Translations under genes and position numbers: made by a program | Notes under the pieces: generated by a model | What the model was told of the DNA's origin: nothing | Databases searched by the model: none | The model's input: only the letters and a program-made list of their open reading frames with translations | Shown here: piece after piece, positions 56,449 through 64,000 of the stretch | How positions within the stretch are numbered: the first letter of the stretch is position 1 | How the letters are laid out: every line of letters starts with the position of its first letter | Source: Micromonospora cathayae | GTDB taxonomy: Bacteria; Actinomycetota; Actinomycetes; Mycobacteriales; Micromonosporaceae | NCBI RefSeq assembly: GCF_028993575.1 | Contig: NZ_CP118615.1 | Coordinates: forward strand, 1,364,001 to 1,428,000 | Direction of reading: 5' to 3' | Length of the DNA: 64,000 nt

Positions 56449-57099
56449 TCAGGCGTTGGCGAAGGCCGCCAGGCGGCGGGCGTCGACCTCGGCGGCCAGC
56501 GCCGGAGCGCGGTCGAGGGCCGCCGGGAGGCCGCAGGTCGCCAGCCAGTTGGCGAGCATCAGGTGCCCGCCCTCGGTGAGGACCGACTCGGGGTGGAACT
56601 GCACCCCCTCGATCGGCAGCGTCCGGTGCCGCATCGCCATCACCACGCCGGAGCCGGTCCAGCCGGTCACCTCCAGCTCCGCCGGCAGGGTCTCCGGCAG
56701 CACCGCGAGCGAGTGGTAGCGGGTCGCCGTGAACGGGTCCGGCAGCCCGGCCAGCACCCCGGTCGAGGAGTGTCGTACCTGCGAGGTCTTGCCGTGCAGC
56801 AGCTCGGGGGCCCGGGTCACGGTGGCCCCGAACGCCTCGCCGATCGCCTGGTGACCGAGGCAGACCCCGAAGATCGGCAGCTCACCGGCGTACCGGTGGA
56901 TGACGTCCAGGCAGACGCCGGCCCGGTCCGGGCTGCCCGGACCCGGGGAGAGCAGTACGCCGGCCGCACCGAGCCGGCCCACCTCGTCCACGCTGATCTC
57001 GTCGTTACGGCGTACCTCGCAGTCGACGCCGAGCTGGCCGAGGTACTGGACGAGGTTGAAGACGAACGAGTCGTAATTGTCGATCACCAGGACGCGCAT
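56449..57099 (-). CDS. pabA: glutamine amidotransferase of anthranilate/aminodeoxychorismate synthase
   Basis: This 216-aa class I glutamine amidotransferase feeds ammonia to anthranilate synthase (tryptophan) or aminodeoxychorismate synthase (folate). Motifs are VIDNYDSFVFNLVQYL, SPGPGSPDRAG, the nucleophile region FGVCLGHQA and VQFHPES (the catalytic His/Glu). In actinobacteria this locus near pknB is annotated trpG or pabA; without the synthase large subunit nearby the two cannot be separated. It heads toward pknB (convergent) and starts 4 bases after the 57104 gene. Confidence 0.92.
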   Translation of the reverse strand: MRVLVIDNYDSFVFNLVQYLGQLGVDCEVRRNDEISVDEVGRLGAAGVLLSPGPGSPDRAGVCLDVIHRYAGELPIFGVCLGHQAIGEAFGATVTRAPELLHGKTSQVRHSSTGVLAGLPDPFTATRYHSLAVLPETLPAELEVTGWTGSGVVMAMRHRTLPIEGVQFHPESVLTEGGHLMLANWLATCGLPAALDRAPALAAEVDARRLAAFANA

Positions 57100-57103
57100 C
57101 GAC

Positions 57104-57394
57104 TCACCTGTCCGGAGAGGGGGGTGGGGTGTTGTTCTGCTCGGTGTCGTACGGCAGGTCGTGCTCGTCGCCCGGGGGCGCGTCCCCGGGCACGGTGCCC
57201 GGCTCCCCGCCCGCCGGTTCGCCGGGTACGCCGCCGTCCTGGGTGACCTGCACGTCGTCGAACGGGAGCAGCGGCTCCGCCCAGGGGAACACGACGTACC
57301 AGAGCAGGGCTACCGTCGCGGTGGCGAGCAGCAGCGAACCGAGCAGCTTGCCGGGCAGCCCGAACGGCAGTTTCCGCCAGATCCACGCGTACAC
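57104..57394 (-). CDS. small membrane protein between sortase and pabA (96 aa)
   Basis: This 96-aa protein has a basic/aromatic N-terminus (YAWIWRKLPFGLPGK), one membrane helix (LLGSLLLATATVALLWYVVFP) and an acidic Pro/Gly-rich tail. The family is recognised only as a conserved actinobacterial neighbour of this cluster; function unknown. GTG 57394 lies 4 bases after the sortase stop, and the pabA start lies 4 bases after its stop, so it belongs to the DUF881-sortase-pabA operon. Confidence 0.72.
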   Translation of the reverse strand: MYAWIWRKLPFGLPGKLLGSLLLATATVALLWYVVFPWAEPLLPFDDVQVTQDGGVPGEPAGGEPGTVPGDAPPGDEHDLPYDTEQNNTPPPSPDR

Positions 57395-57398
57395 GTCG

Positions 57399-59513
57399 TC
57401 AGCCTCCCAGCTCGGCGGGGCGACCGGCCGACTTGGGCTGGGTACCTTCCAGTTCGGCGTGGATGATCAGGCGTTCGTAGTTGTCGAACTTGGGGTTGCA
57501 GGTGGTCAGGGTGAGCATCGCCTTGCTCGGTTTGGCTCCGGGCTTCCCCGGGACCGGCGCGACCACCTCGACCTGCGACGGCTTGACGATCCGGGACTGG
57601 GAGACCCGGTAGATGTACCACTCGGTCTTGCCCTCGACGACGATGACGTCACCGTTGTCGAGTTCGTCCAACCGCCAGAAGGTGGCCCGGTTGCGGTGGC
57701 CGGCGACCGAGAAGTTGCCCACCTGGCCCGGCATGGCGCTGTCCGGGTAGTGCCCGGGGGCGTACCGGATGTCCTTCTGGGTGACCCCCTCGACCACGAC
57801 CCAGTTCTTGTCGAGCTTGGGGATGTAGAGGCCGGCGATGGGCTTGCCGTTCACCGGCGGCTTGGGGCTGGCGCTGGGACTGGGGCTGGCCGACGGGGCG
57901 ACGGTCGGGTCGCCGCTCGGCCCCCAGGCCTGCTCCAACTGCTGGCTGAGGTCGTTCTGGTGGGCGTCGACGATCGCCGACTTGCCCCACACCTCGTAGC
58001 CGGCGAAGAGGAGCACCACCAGACCGAAGGTGATGAGGACCTCGCCGCTGACCCGGATGCCGGTACGTAGCCGGGACCAGAGGGTGGGCCGGGTCAACTC
58101 CGAGTAGACGCTCTTGTAGCCCTCGCCGGTCTGCTCCGGACGCAACTGGACCACCCGCTCACCACGTCGGGGCTGGGGCCGGCTGTCGGTCGCAGCAGTG
58201 CCACCGGCGGGTTCGTCGTCGTGGACCGGAGTACGCGGGACGGCCCCCATCAGGGCGGTCGAGTCGAGGCTCGGGCCCACCGGCGGGCGGCGGCTGGCTG
58301 CGATGCCGGCGGTCGCCGCGACCGGGACGTCAGCTGCGTGATCGGGCCGGCTGGTGCCGTTGGACCCGACGGTGCTGCGCGGCCAGTCGGCACCGTGCCG
58401 TCGGTCGGTGCTCTGCGGGCGGTCGGTGCCGTTCGGGTGATCGGGCCGCCCGACGGGGCTGGTGGGGGCGTTGGCCCCCACGACGGTCACCGCGTCGACC
58501 GGGCGCCGTTGGCCCGGGTCGCCGGCGGGCCGCCGCTGCTCCTGGCCACCGGAGATCGGTTGCCGCTGGCCCGGGTCGACGGTCGGGATCAGCGCGGTCG
58601 GCCCGTCGTTCGCGCCCCGCTGGTCGAGGTTCGGGCGGTGCCGGTCAGGGTTCGCGCCGGGGTCGGGCCATGCTGGGCCGCGCTGGGCCGCGTTCGGGCC
58701 GCGCTGGTCGGGGTTCGGGCCGCGCTGGTCGGGGTTCGGGCCGCGCTGGTCGGGGTTCGGGCCGCGCTGGTCGGGGTTCGGGCCGGGTAGGTCGGCCGGG
58801 GTCCGGTCCCCGCGTGGGCCGACCTTGGCCAGGACCACGGTGGGTCCTTCCACGCCGTTGCCGCTGCGCGGGGCGCCGGCCGACTCGGGAGCGCCGGGCC
58901 GGAGGGCGACCGGATCCGGCCTCCGTCCGTACGGCTCAGCAGCGGCCCGGGACGTCTCGGCGGCCGGGTACGGTCGCTGCTCGTCGGCCTGGGCCGGCCC
59001 TGACCGGCGGGCATCCACCGGCCTGGTCGACGGGTTGCCGGGCCAGCGTGGTGGTGCGGCGGTGGGCGGCGTGCCGGGGGGCGTGGCCGTGGCCTGCTGG
59101 CCCGCTGACGTGAAGGTGGCCGGCTGCGCCGGTGCCCCGGCGGTGGCCGGACGGCCGGCTGGCGTGCCAGCACCCGGAGGTCCGGTCGGCGGGACCGGGG
59201 ACGACGGCACCGGCCGGTGGCCGCTCACCGGCGCGCCGGACTGCGGTGACCCGACCGGCGGTGCCCAGGGCGGCGGCACGGGTGGCGGTACGGCTCGCGG
59301 TGGGCCGGCCTGCGGTGCCGTGGCGGGCGGCGGGCCCGGGTGGGGTGGCACCGGGTCGGGCCAGTGTCCGTTCGTCGACCTGGCGGGCTGGGAGGACTGC
59401 TGCGACGTGGTGGGGCGGTCCACCGGCGTGAGGAAGTCGGTCGGATCGTCGGAGTGGCCGGCGCGGTGCCGCCCGTCGCGGCCGTCACGCCAGTCGTCGG
59501 ACATGTCGGTCAC
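57399..59513 (-). CDS. class E sortase with long disordered N-terminal extension
   Basis: This 704-aa protein ends in a class E sortase domain (about residues 555-690): H606 in [12 protein letters not shown]672 in LTLTTCNP and R681 in NYERLII, the transpeptidase triad that anchors LAXTG-type proteins to the wall. A membrane helix ([19 protein letters not shown]) lies near 490-510. The first ~470 residues are Pro/Ala/Gly-rich and disordered, with four exact GPNPDQR repeats; typical class E sortases are about half this length. GTG 59513 overlaps the DUF881 TGA (GTGA); ATG 59504 is an alternative. Confidence 0.9.
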   Translation of the reverse strand: MTDMSDDWRDGRDGRHRAGHSDDPTDFLTPVDRPTTSQQSSQPARSTNGHWPDPVPPHPGPPPATAPQAGPPRAVPPPVPPPWAPPVGSPQSGAPVSGHRPVPSSPVPPTGPPGAGTPAGRPATAGAPAQPATFTSAGQQATATPPGTPPTAAPPRWPGNPSTRPVDARRSGPAQADEQRPYPAAETSRAAAEPYGRRPDPVALRPGAPESAGAPRSGNGVEGPTVVLAKVGPRGDRTPADLPGPNPDQRGPNPDQRGPNPDQRGPNPDQRGPNAAQRGPAWPDPGANPDRHRPNLDQRGANDGPTALIPTVDPGQRQPISGGQEQRRPAGDPGQRRPVDAVTVVGANAPTSPVGRPDHPNGTDRPQSTDRRHGADWPRSTVGSNGTSRPDHAADVPVAATAGIAASRRPPVGPSLDSTALMGAVPRTPVHDDEPAGGTAATDSRPQPRRGERVVQLRPEQTGEGYKSVYSELTRPTLWSRLRTGIRVSGEVLITFGLVVLLFAGYEVWGKSAIVDAHQNDLSQQLEQAWGPSGDPTVAPSASPSPSASPKPPVNGKPIAGLYIPKLDKNWVVVEGVTQKDIRYAPGHYPDSAMPGQVGNFSVAGHRNRATFWRLDELDNGDVIVVEGKTEWYIYRVSQSRIVKPSQVEVVAPVPGKPGAKPSKAMLTLTTCNPKFDNYERLIIHAELEGTQPKSAGRPAELGG
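58701..58784. repeat. four perfect 21-bp repeats inside the sortase gene
   Basis: Four exact tandem copies of a 21-bp unit that begins GCGCTGGTCGGGG and ends TTCGGGCC on the + strand, 58701-58721 through 58764-58784. Each encodes one GPNPDQR heptapeptide of the sortase extension on the minus strand. Degenerate copies flank both ends. Confidence 0.93.
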
Positions 59514-60313
59514 CTTGGCACCTTCGCCGAGCGGAGCGCAGCCGACCCCTCGAACGCCGGCACGCTGACCGTCGAGACGGTCTCGCGGTAGCCGAGCTGG
59601 TAGTGGTCGACCGCGTCCTTGAACAACCGGACTCCCTCGGACTCGGCAAGGGCCTGCTGGAGGGCGGCCGGATCACCGATTGCTACGATCTTGAACGGTG
59701 GGGAGTACACCCGGCCGTGCAAGAGCAGGGTGTTACCTACGCAGCGTACCGCGCTGGTGGTCAGCACGCGGACGTTCATGATTGACATGGCCTCCGCGCC
59801 GCCCGCCCACAGCGCGTTGACCACCGCCTGGACGTCGCCCTGGTGGACGACCAGGTCGTCGTTGCTCGCCCCCTCCGGCAGCGTGTCCCCGAGCCGGCGG
59901 GCGTCGTCGAGTTCCACGGTCACGCCGCTGCCGGTCAGGGCGGTGAACCCGGCCGCCTGCCGGCTGGCCGCCGCGCGACCACGCTCGTCGGCGATCGGCT
60001 GATCGGTACCGGCCAGTTCCTCGGTCCGGCGTTCCACGTCGGCGCGGAGCTGGGCGGCCCGCTCCTCCCGGGCAGCCACCCGGTCCCGGGTGTCGTCGAT
60101 CAGCTGGGCGAGCTGGGGCCGGCGGTCCTCCCGCAGCGCCGTGCCCCCGGCGGTGGTGGCGGTGGTGGTGAAGAGCAGTCCCGCTGCGGCGGCGATCAGT
60201 GGTACGCCGATCGACCAACCCGGGCGGCGCTGGCGCGGCCGTCGGGGCAGCAGCCCGGCCACCACCCGCCGGAGCACCTTCTGCCATGACGCTGCGCCGG
60301 ACGTGTACTCCAC
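59510..60313 (-). CDS. DUF881 protein
   Basis: This 267-aa protein has a basic cytoplasmic N-terminus, one membrane helix ([19 protein letters not shown]) and a coiled coil ([20 protein letters not shown]). The DUF881 domain (~115-260: [40 protein letters not shown]) follows. DUF881 proteins are the standard neighbours of crgA in actinobacteria and resemble the structural part of spore-stage SpoIIQ-like and division proteins; the exact role is unknown. GTG 60313 starts it; it is divergent from crgA and overlaps the sortase start. Confidence 0.88.
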   Translation of the reverse strand: MEYTSGAASWQKVLRRVVAGLLPRRPRQRRPGWSIGVPLIAAAAGLLFTTTATTAGGTALREDRRPQLAQLIDDTRDRVAAREERAAQLRADVERRTEELAGTDQPIADERGRAAASRQAAGFTALTGSGVTVELDDARRLGDTLPEGASNDDLVVHQGDVQAVVNALWAGGAEAMSIMNVRVLTTSAVRCVGNTLLLHGRVYSPPFKIVAIGDPAALQQALAESEGVRLFKDAVDHYQLGYRETVSTVSVPAFEGSAALRSAKVPR

Positions 60314-60527
60314 AGAGCGCTCCTTCCCTGGTGTCCACCCGTCAGAACAGGTTCGGCACCGGACCAGTTCCGCTCTTTTCGGTCACTGCGCGCATCCGGT
60401 TGACCCCATTCATGGCCTGAACGGGTCTTCGGGACTACGCTAGCTGTCGAACATTATTGGCCATGGACCGTCGCCCCCGCGCCCGGTTGTCAGGCCGGAC
60501 GAGGTCGTATCCCCTCTGGAGAGCGTC

Positions 60528-60794
60528 GTGCCCAAGTCACAGGTCCGCAAGAAGAAGGTGTACACCCCGCCGACGGACGTCCGTCCGACGGCGACGACGG
60601 CGGCGACACGTAAGCCCAGCCCGGTCTGGCTGCCGATCCTGGCGGTCTCGCTGATCGTGTTCGGCATCGCCTGGCTGGTCGTCTACTACCTTTCCGAGCA
60701 GGCCTACCCGGTCGCCGTATGGGGGTACTGGAACCTCGCGGTCGGCTTCGGGGCGATGGTCGCCTCGCTGATCGTGCTCTCCCGCTGGCGCTGA
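60528..60794 (+). CDS. crgA: cell division protein CrgA
   Basis: This 88-aa protein has a basic/polar N-terminus (MPKSQVRKKKVYTPPTDVR) and two membrane helices (WLPILAVSLIVFGIAWLVVYY and GYWNLAVGFGAMVASLIVL). CrgA recruits peptidoglycan enzymes to the divisome and modulates FtsZ in actinobacteria; size and topology fit the family. GTG 60528 follows GGAGAG. It is divergent from the DUF881 gene with 214 bp between. Confidence 0.94.
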   Translation: MPKSQVRKKKVYTPPTDVRPTATTAATRKPSPVWLPILAVSLIVFGIAWLVVYYLSEQAYPVAVWGYWNLAVGFGAMVASLIVLSRWR

Positions 60795-60795
60795 G

Positions 60796-60819
60796 CCCGA
60801 CGCGAGCCCTGTCGTCGGG
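60796..60819 (+). terminator. hairpin after crgA
   Basis: CCCGACG (60796-60802) pairs with CGTCGGG (60813-60819), directly after the crgA stop. Seven perfect pairs, no T-run. Confidence 0.5.
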
Positions 60820-61344
60820 TCCTTCGTCCCGGCCCTTCGCCGTTCCCGCTGGCGCGGGGTCGTCGAGCCGGCCGCTGTTCGGCTGACTGTCCCCGCGCGG
60901 GGTGACGGCCTACGTCCCGGGTCGATGTCGTCTGCGCTCGGTGTCTGGTGCGGTGGGCCTCGTCCGCGGTGGCGGCCTACGTCCCCCGAGGGCGTTCTGC
61001 GCCGATCGCGGCCCGTTCGCGCGATGCCGTCGTGCGCCGAGCCGGGACGTCCTCCCAGGGGTGCGTCGTGCGCCGAGCCGGGCCGCCGCGCGGTGGCGTC
61101 GTCCGTCGAGCCGGGGCGTCCGTACGGTGGTGGCTTCTCGCGTCCGTCCTGGTTCGTTCCTGAACGTCGGGCCTGCCCGGTGTTCCGGCGGGCCGTGGCG
61201 CGGTCGTGGAGTGACCTCTTCCCCGGACGGAGGCCCTGACCAGCGCAGGTCCGGCCGTGCCACCTAAGGTGTGCGCAGGGCGGCGTGGCCCGTGCGAGGT
61301 TCCTCACGTTACTCCTGGGTAACCTTGCGCGTAGGCTGCACTGC

Positions 61345-61367
61345 ATGACCGAGCGGAGCGAGGTCAT
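61345..61367. repeat. short palindromic element with GAGCGGAGCGAG core
   Basis: ATGACC (61345-61350) and GGTCAT (61362-61367) flank GAGCGGAGCGA. Short elements with this core recur in intergenic regions and gene starts of high-GC actinomycetes; the element lies 104 bp before ATG 61471. Confidence 0.4.
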
Positions 61368-61470
61368 CGACCGAGTGGGTCCGGAGCGCGGCGGCGGGGA
61401 GCCGGCCGTGCGGTGATCCGACCCGGTCGCCGAGCCGCTCGCAGGGCAGCAGACCGGGGAGGCCAACGCT

Positions 61471-63711
61471 ATGGGCAGCGTCCAGATCGTCACCACGATC
61501 CTCGCCGCCGCCATCACCGTGCTGGCGGTGTGGGTGGCAGTGCAGGCGGTGCAGCGGATCGTGGCAGTCGTCCGGCTCGGGCAGCCGGACCCGGAGCGGT
61601 TCGGTGATCCGGTCACCCGGACGAAGACCATGCTGGCCGAGACGGCCGGCCACACCCGGATGCTCCGCTGGAGCGTGGTGGGGGCCGCGCACTGGTTCGT
61701 CATGGTCGGCTTCATCGTCCTGTCGCTGCTGGTCCTCGAGGCGTACTTCGAGGTGGTGTCCGCGACGGGCGGGCTGCCGCTGATCGGCGGCTGGGCGGTC
61801 TACGGGCTGCTCACCGAGCTGATCGCCATCCTCGGCACGGTCGGCATCGTGGTGCTGATCGCGATCCGGATCCGCAACCGGCCGGGCCGGCCGGGTGGCC
61901 GCTCCCGGTTCACCGGCTCCACCATGTGGCAGGGCTACTTCGTCGAGGCGGTCGTCCTCGCCGTACTGATCATGGGCTTCGTGATCCGGGGCTTCAAGGT
62001 CGCCACCGACCACTTCGAGTACCCGCTCTGGGCCACCCCGGTCAGCCACGCGGTCGGCGCGGTGCTGCCGGACTGGGAGGCCGGCGTCAGCATCGCCGCC
62101 CTCATCAAGATCATGATCTCGATGACCTGGCTCATCGTCATCGGGCTCAACGTGACCATGGGCGTGGCCTGGCACCGCTTCCTCGCCTTCTTCAACATCT
62201 ACTTCAAGCGGAACCCGGGTCGGGCCGGCTCCGGCCTCGGTGCGCTGCGGCCGATGACCAGCAACGGCAAGCCCCTCGACTTCGAGGAGGCCGACCCGGA
62301 GTCCGACCAGTTCGGCGTCGCCCAGGTCGAGCAGTTCACCTGGAAGGGCCTGCTGGACTTCAGCACCTGCACCGAGTGCGGACGCTGCCAGTCGCAGTGC
62401 CCGGCCTGGAACACCGGCAAGCCGCTCTCGCCGAAGCTGCTGGTGCTGAGCCTGCGCGACCACGCGTACGCGAAGGCCCCGTACCTGCTGGCCGGGGGCG
62501 GCAAGGACCTCACCGGCGAGGAGAAGGCCACCGCCGCCCAGCTCGCCCACGTGGACGTGCTCGCGCTCGCCGAGGCGGAGAAGCCGCTGATCGGTGGGGC
62601 CGACGAGGGCGGGATCATCGACCCGGACGTGCTGTGGTCCTGCACCACCTGCGGCGCCTGCGTCGAGCAGTGCCCGGTCGACATCGAGCACGTCGACCAC
62701 ATCGTCGACATGCGGCGCTACCAGGTGCTGATCGAGTCCAGCTTCCCGTCCGAGGCCGGCGTGATGCTGCGCAACCTGGAGAACAAGGGCAACCCGTGGG
62801 GTGCCCCGCAGAACACCCGGGAGGACTGGACCAAGGGCCTGGACTTCGAGGTGCCCCGGGTCGGCGAGGTGGACGACTTCGAGTACCTCTTCTGGGTCGG
62901 CTGCGCCGGCGCGTTCGAGGACCGGGCCAAGAAGACCACCCGGGCGGTCGCCACCCTGCTGCACGAGGCCGGTGTCTCCTTCGCCATCCTCGGCGAGGGC
63001 GAGACCTGCACCGGCGACCCGGCCCGCCGGATCGGCAACGAGTTCGTCTTCCAGATGCTCGCCCAGCAGAACGTCGAGACCCTCAACGAGGCGTTCGAGG
63101 GCCGGGAGAAGGCCAAGCGCAAGATCGTCGCCACCTGTCCGCACTGCTTCAACACCCTCGGCAACGAGTACGGTCAGCTCGGCGGCGAGTTCGAGGTGGT
63201 GCACCACACCCAGCTCCTGGCCCACCTGGTGTCGGCCGGGAAGCTCACCCCGGTCCAGCCGGTCGACGGCGGCGTCACCTACCACGACCCCTGCTACCTG
63301 GGCCGGCACAACCGGGTCTTCGCCCCGCCGCGCGAGGTGCTGGGCAGCGCCATCGGCGATGGCCGGGGTGGCGCAGCCACCGATTCCGGTGCGGGCCGCG
63401 ACAGCGGCCTCGTCGAGATGCCCCGCAACAGCGAGCGTTCGTTCTGCTGCGGGGCCGGCGGTGCCCGGATGTGGATGGAAGAGAAGATCGGCAAGCGGAT
63501 CAACGTGGACCGGGTCGAGGAGGCGATGTCGACCGGCGCGAAGACCATCGCGGTCGGCTGCCCGTTCTGCTCCACGATGCTGAACGACGGGGTCAACGGC
63601 AAGGGCGCCGGCGAGCAGGTCGAGGTGATCGACGTCGCCAGCGTGCTGCTCCGCTCGGTGAAGCCGGAACAGCCCCGCGACCAGCAGGAGTCCACCCCGG
63701 TCGCCGGCTGA
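61471..63711 (+). CDS. membrane (Fe-S)-binding reductase with two CCG domains
   Basis: This 746-aa protein has about five membrane helices in the first ~245 residues (nitrate reductase gamma/HdrE-like). Two 4Fe-4S motifs follow (C300, C303, C306, C310 in CTECGRCQSQCP; C391, C394, C397, C401 in CTTCGACVEQCP). Two heterodisulfide-reductase CCG domains carry ATCPHCFN, FCCGAGGARMW and VGCPFCSTM. This matches mycobacterial Rv0338c-type iron-sulfur reductases, believed to move electrons between the quinone pool and an unknown partner. ATG 61471 has no strong upstream ribosome binding site. A strong hairpin follows. Confidence 0.9.
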   Translation: MGSVQIVTTILAAAITVLAVWVAVQAVQRIVAVVRLGQPDPERFGDPVTRTKTMLAETAGHTRMLRWSVVGAAHWFVMVGFIVLSLLVLEAYFEVVSATGGLPLIGGWAVYGLLTELIAILGTVGIVVLIAIRIRNRPGRPGGRSRFTGSTMWQGYFVEAVVLAVLIMGFVIRGFKVATDHFEYPLWATPVSHAVGAVLPDWEAGVSIAALIKIMISMTWLIVIGLNVTMGVAWHRFLAFFNIYFKRNPGRAGSGLGALRPMTSNGKPLDFEEADPESDQFGVAQVEQFTWKGLLDFSTCTECGRCQSQCPAWNTGKPLSPKLLVLSLRDHAYAKAPYLLAGGGKDLTGEEKATAAQLAHVDVLALAEAEKPLIGGADEGGIIDPDVLWSCTTCGACVEQCPVDIEHVDHIVDMRRYQVLIESSFPSEAGVMLRNLENKGNPWGAPQNTREDWTKGLDFEVPRVGEVDDFEYLFWVGCAGAFEDRAKKTTRAVATLLHEAGVSFAILGEGETCTGDPARRIGNEFVFQMLAQQNVETLNEAFEGREKAKRKIVATCPHCFNTLGNEYGQLGGEFEVVHHTQLLAHLVSAGKLTPVQPVDGGVTYHDPCYLGRHNRVFAPPREVLGSAIGDGRGGAATDSGAGRDSGLVEMPRNSERSFCCGAGGARMWMEEKIGKRINVDRVEEAMSTGAKTIAVGCPFCSTMLNDGVNGKGAGEQVEVIDVASVLLRSVKPEQPRDQQESTPVAG

Positions 63712-63732
63712 CGGCACCCTGCCAGGGCCTGT

Positions 63733-63765
63733 GTCGAAGTCCTCGGTCGAGCCGGGGACTTCGAC
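63733..63765. terminator. bidirectional terminator near the right edge
   Basis: GTCGAAGTCC (63733-63742) pairs with GGACTTCGAC (63756-63765), a 10-bp perfect stem 21 bases past the iron-sulfur gene and before the stop of the convergent minus-strand gene. Confidence 0.7.
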
Positions 63766-63830
63766 CGGGCCAGCGGCTCCGGGTGGGCGACGGCGAGGTT
63801 CTTCGCCCTGGTGGGCGGGACGCCGCGGGG

Positions 63831-64000
63831 TCAGGAGACCGTGGTGGTGGCGATGATCGCCGCGGTGGAGGTGGCGGTGATGATCGCCATCTGGGTCTCC
63901 TGTACGGCCCGCCGGGTGGCCGCGGACGCCCAGTCACCGGCCCCGATCTCCGCGATCCGTCGCGCCACCTGTTCCTTCGGCAGGTCCCGGAAGACCTTCC
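63831..64000 (-). CDS. C-terminal end of an unknown gene (partial)
   Basis: On the minus strand the frame is open from the right edge to TGA at 63833-63831 and gives 55 residues (KVFRDLPKEQVARRIAEIGA at the start). The final part is an Ala/Ile/Thr-rich stretch (MAIITATSTAAIIATTTVS). The start lies outside the window and the family is not recognised; the hydrophobic tail could be a membrane segment. Convergent with the iron-sulfur gene. Confidence 0.5.
   Translation of the reverse strand, partial: KVFRDLPKEQVARRIAEIGAGDWASAATRRAVQETQMAIITATSTAAIIATTTVS

Larger units (their letters stand above)
60795..61470. other. 676-bp gap after crgA
   Basis: No real gene is supported. It holds a short hairpin at 60796-60819. 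At 61029-61115 an 18-bp unit ending CGAGCCGGG occurs three times (61029, 61065, and 61098 with two mismatches). The palindromic element at 61345-61367 lies within a 23-codon frame (61345-61416) just upstream of the iron-sulfur gene. Confidence 0.5.

Noticed and set aside
61309-63717. Minus-strand frame opposite the iron-sulfur reductase
   Set aside because: The + strand frame has ordered Fe-S and CCG cysteine motifs; the antisense frame is low-complexity.

Overview
The window is a stretch of a high-GC actinomycete chromosome, most like Micromonospora or a close relative (Micromonosporaceae). The evidence is the very high GC with GTG/TTG starts, the gene content (CrgA, FhaA/FhaB, PstP, PknA/PknB, DUF3566, DLW-39, DUF5753/DUF397 pairs, class E sortase) and the gene order. 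It lies close to the chromosome origin: it opens in the 3' half of gyrA, followed by DUF3566, tRNA-Ile(GAT), a DLW-39 small protein and tRNA-Ala(TGC). It reaches the classic fhaA-fhaB-pstP-rodA-pbpA-pknA-pknB, pabA/trpG and crgA block only at 47-61 kb. In mycobacteria these two blocks are almost adjacent, so about 43 kb (3.2-46.9 kb) of lineage-specific genes separate them here.

Layout. 0-3.2 kb: gyrA end, DUF3566, tRNA-Ile, DLW-39, tRNA-Ala. 3.3-7.1 kb: DUF952, GNAT acetyltransferase, methyltransferase, GAP-family membrane protein, two unknowns, a CBS protein. 7.1-14.3 kb: a very large P-type ATPase, a small membrane protein, an MFS transporter, a 58-aa membrane protein and a YbaK-like deacylase. 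14.4-19.8 kb (minus strand): DsbA-like oxidoreductase, SufE, a second CBS protein, proS, and a two-gene RloA/RloB (AbiL-like) candidate phage-defence operon. 20-22.2 kb: SGNH hydrolase, a barrel-less amidohydrolase-like protein, a rhodanese sulfurtransferase. 22.3-30.9 kb: a TetR regulator with biotin carboxylase, HMG-CoA lyase, carboxyltransferase and acyl-CoA dehydrogenase, forming a leucine/isovalerate-type catabolic set; it is interrupted by a divergent pair of unknown genes and a small secreted protein in a low-GC pocket. 31-43.2 kb: a STAND/TPR regulator, a divergent MarR and glutamate-cysteine-ligase-like pair, membrane and PASTA proteins, and a DUF5753/DUF397 module with small unknown genes. 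43.4-46.9 kb: a secreted subtilase and a glycan pair (WecB-type glycosyltransferase plus an NDP-sugar epimerase-like protein). 47-61 kb: tRNA-Leu(CAG) and the growth/division signalling block. 61.5-64 kb: a membrane iron-sulfur reductase and the end of an unknown gene.

How the parts work together. The 47.3-56.3 kb operon joins phosphorylation signalling (PknA, PknB, PstP, FhaA, FhaB) to peptidoglycan synthesis (RodA, PbpA) through 4-base GTGA/ATGA overlaps at five of its six junctions. CrgA, the DUF881 protein and the sortase continue the envelope theme. The 22-31 kb set would carry out the isovaleryl-CoA, methylcrotonyl-CoA and HMG-CoA steps, probably under TetR control through a palindrome in front of the carboxyltransferase gene. 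Two ParB parS-like 16-mers sit in intergenic gaps, as expected near oriC.

Limits: all calls are from reading the sequence. Domain assignments were not checked by profile search, and hairpins were judged by eye without energies.
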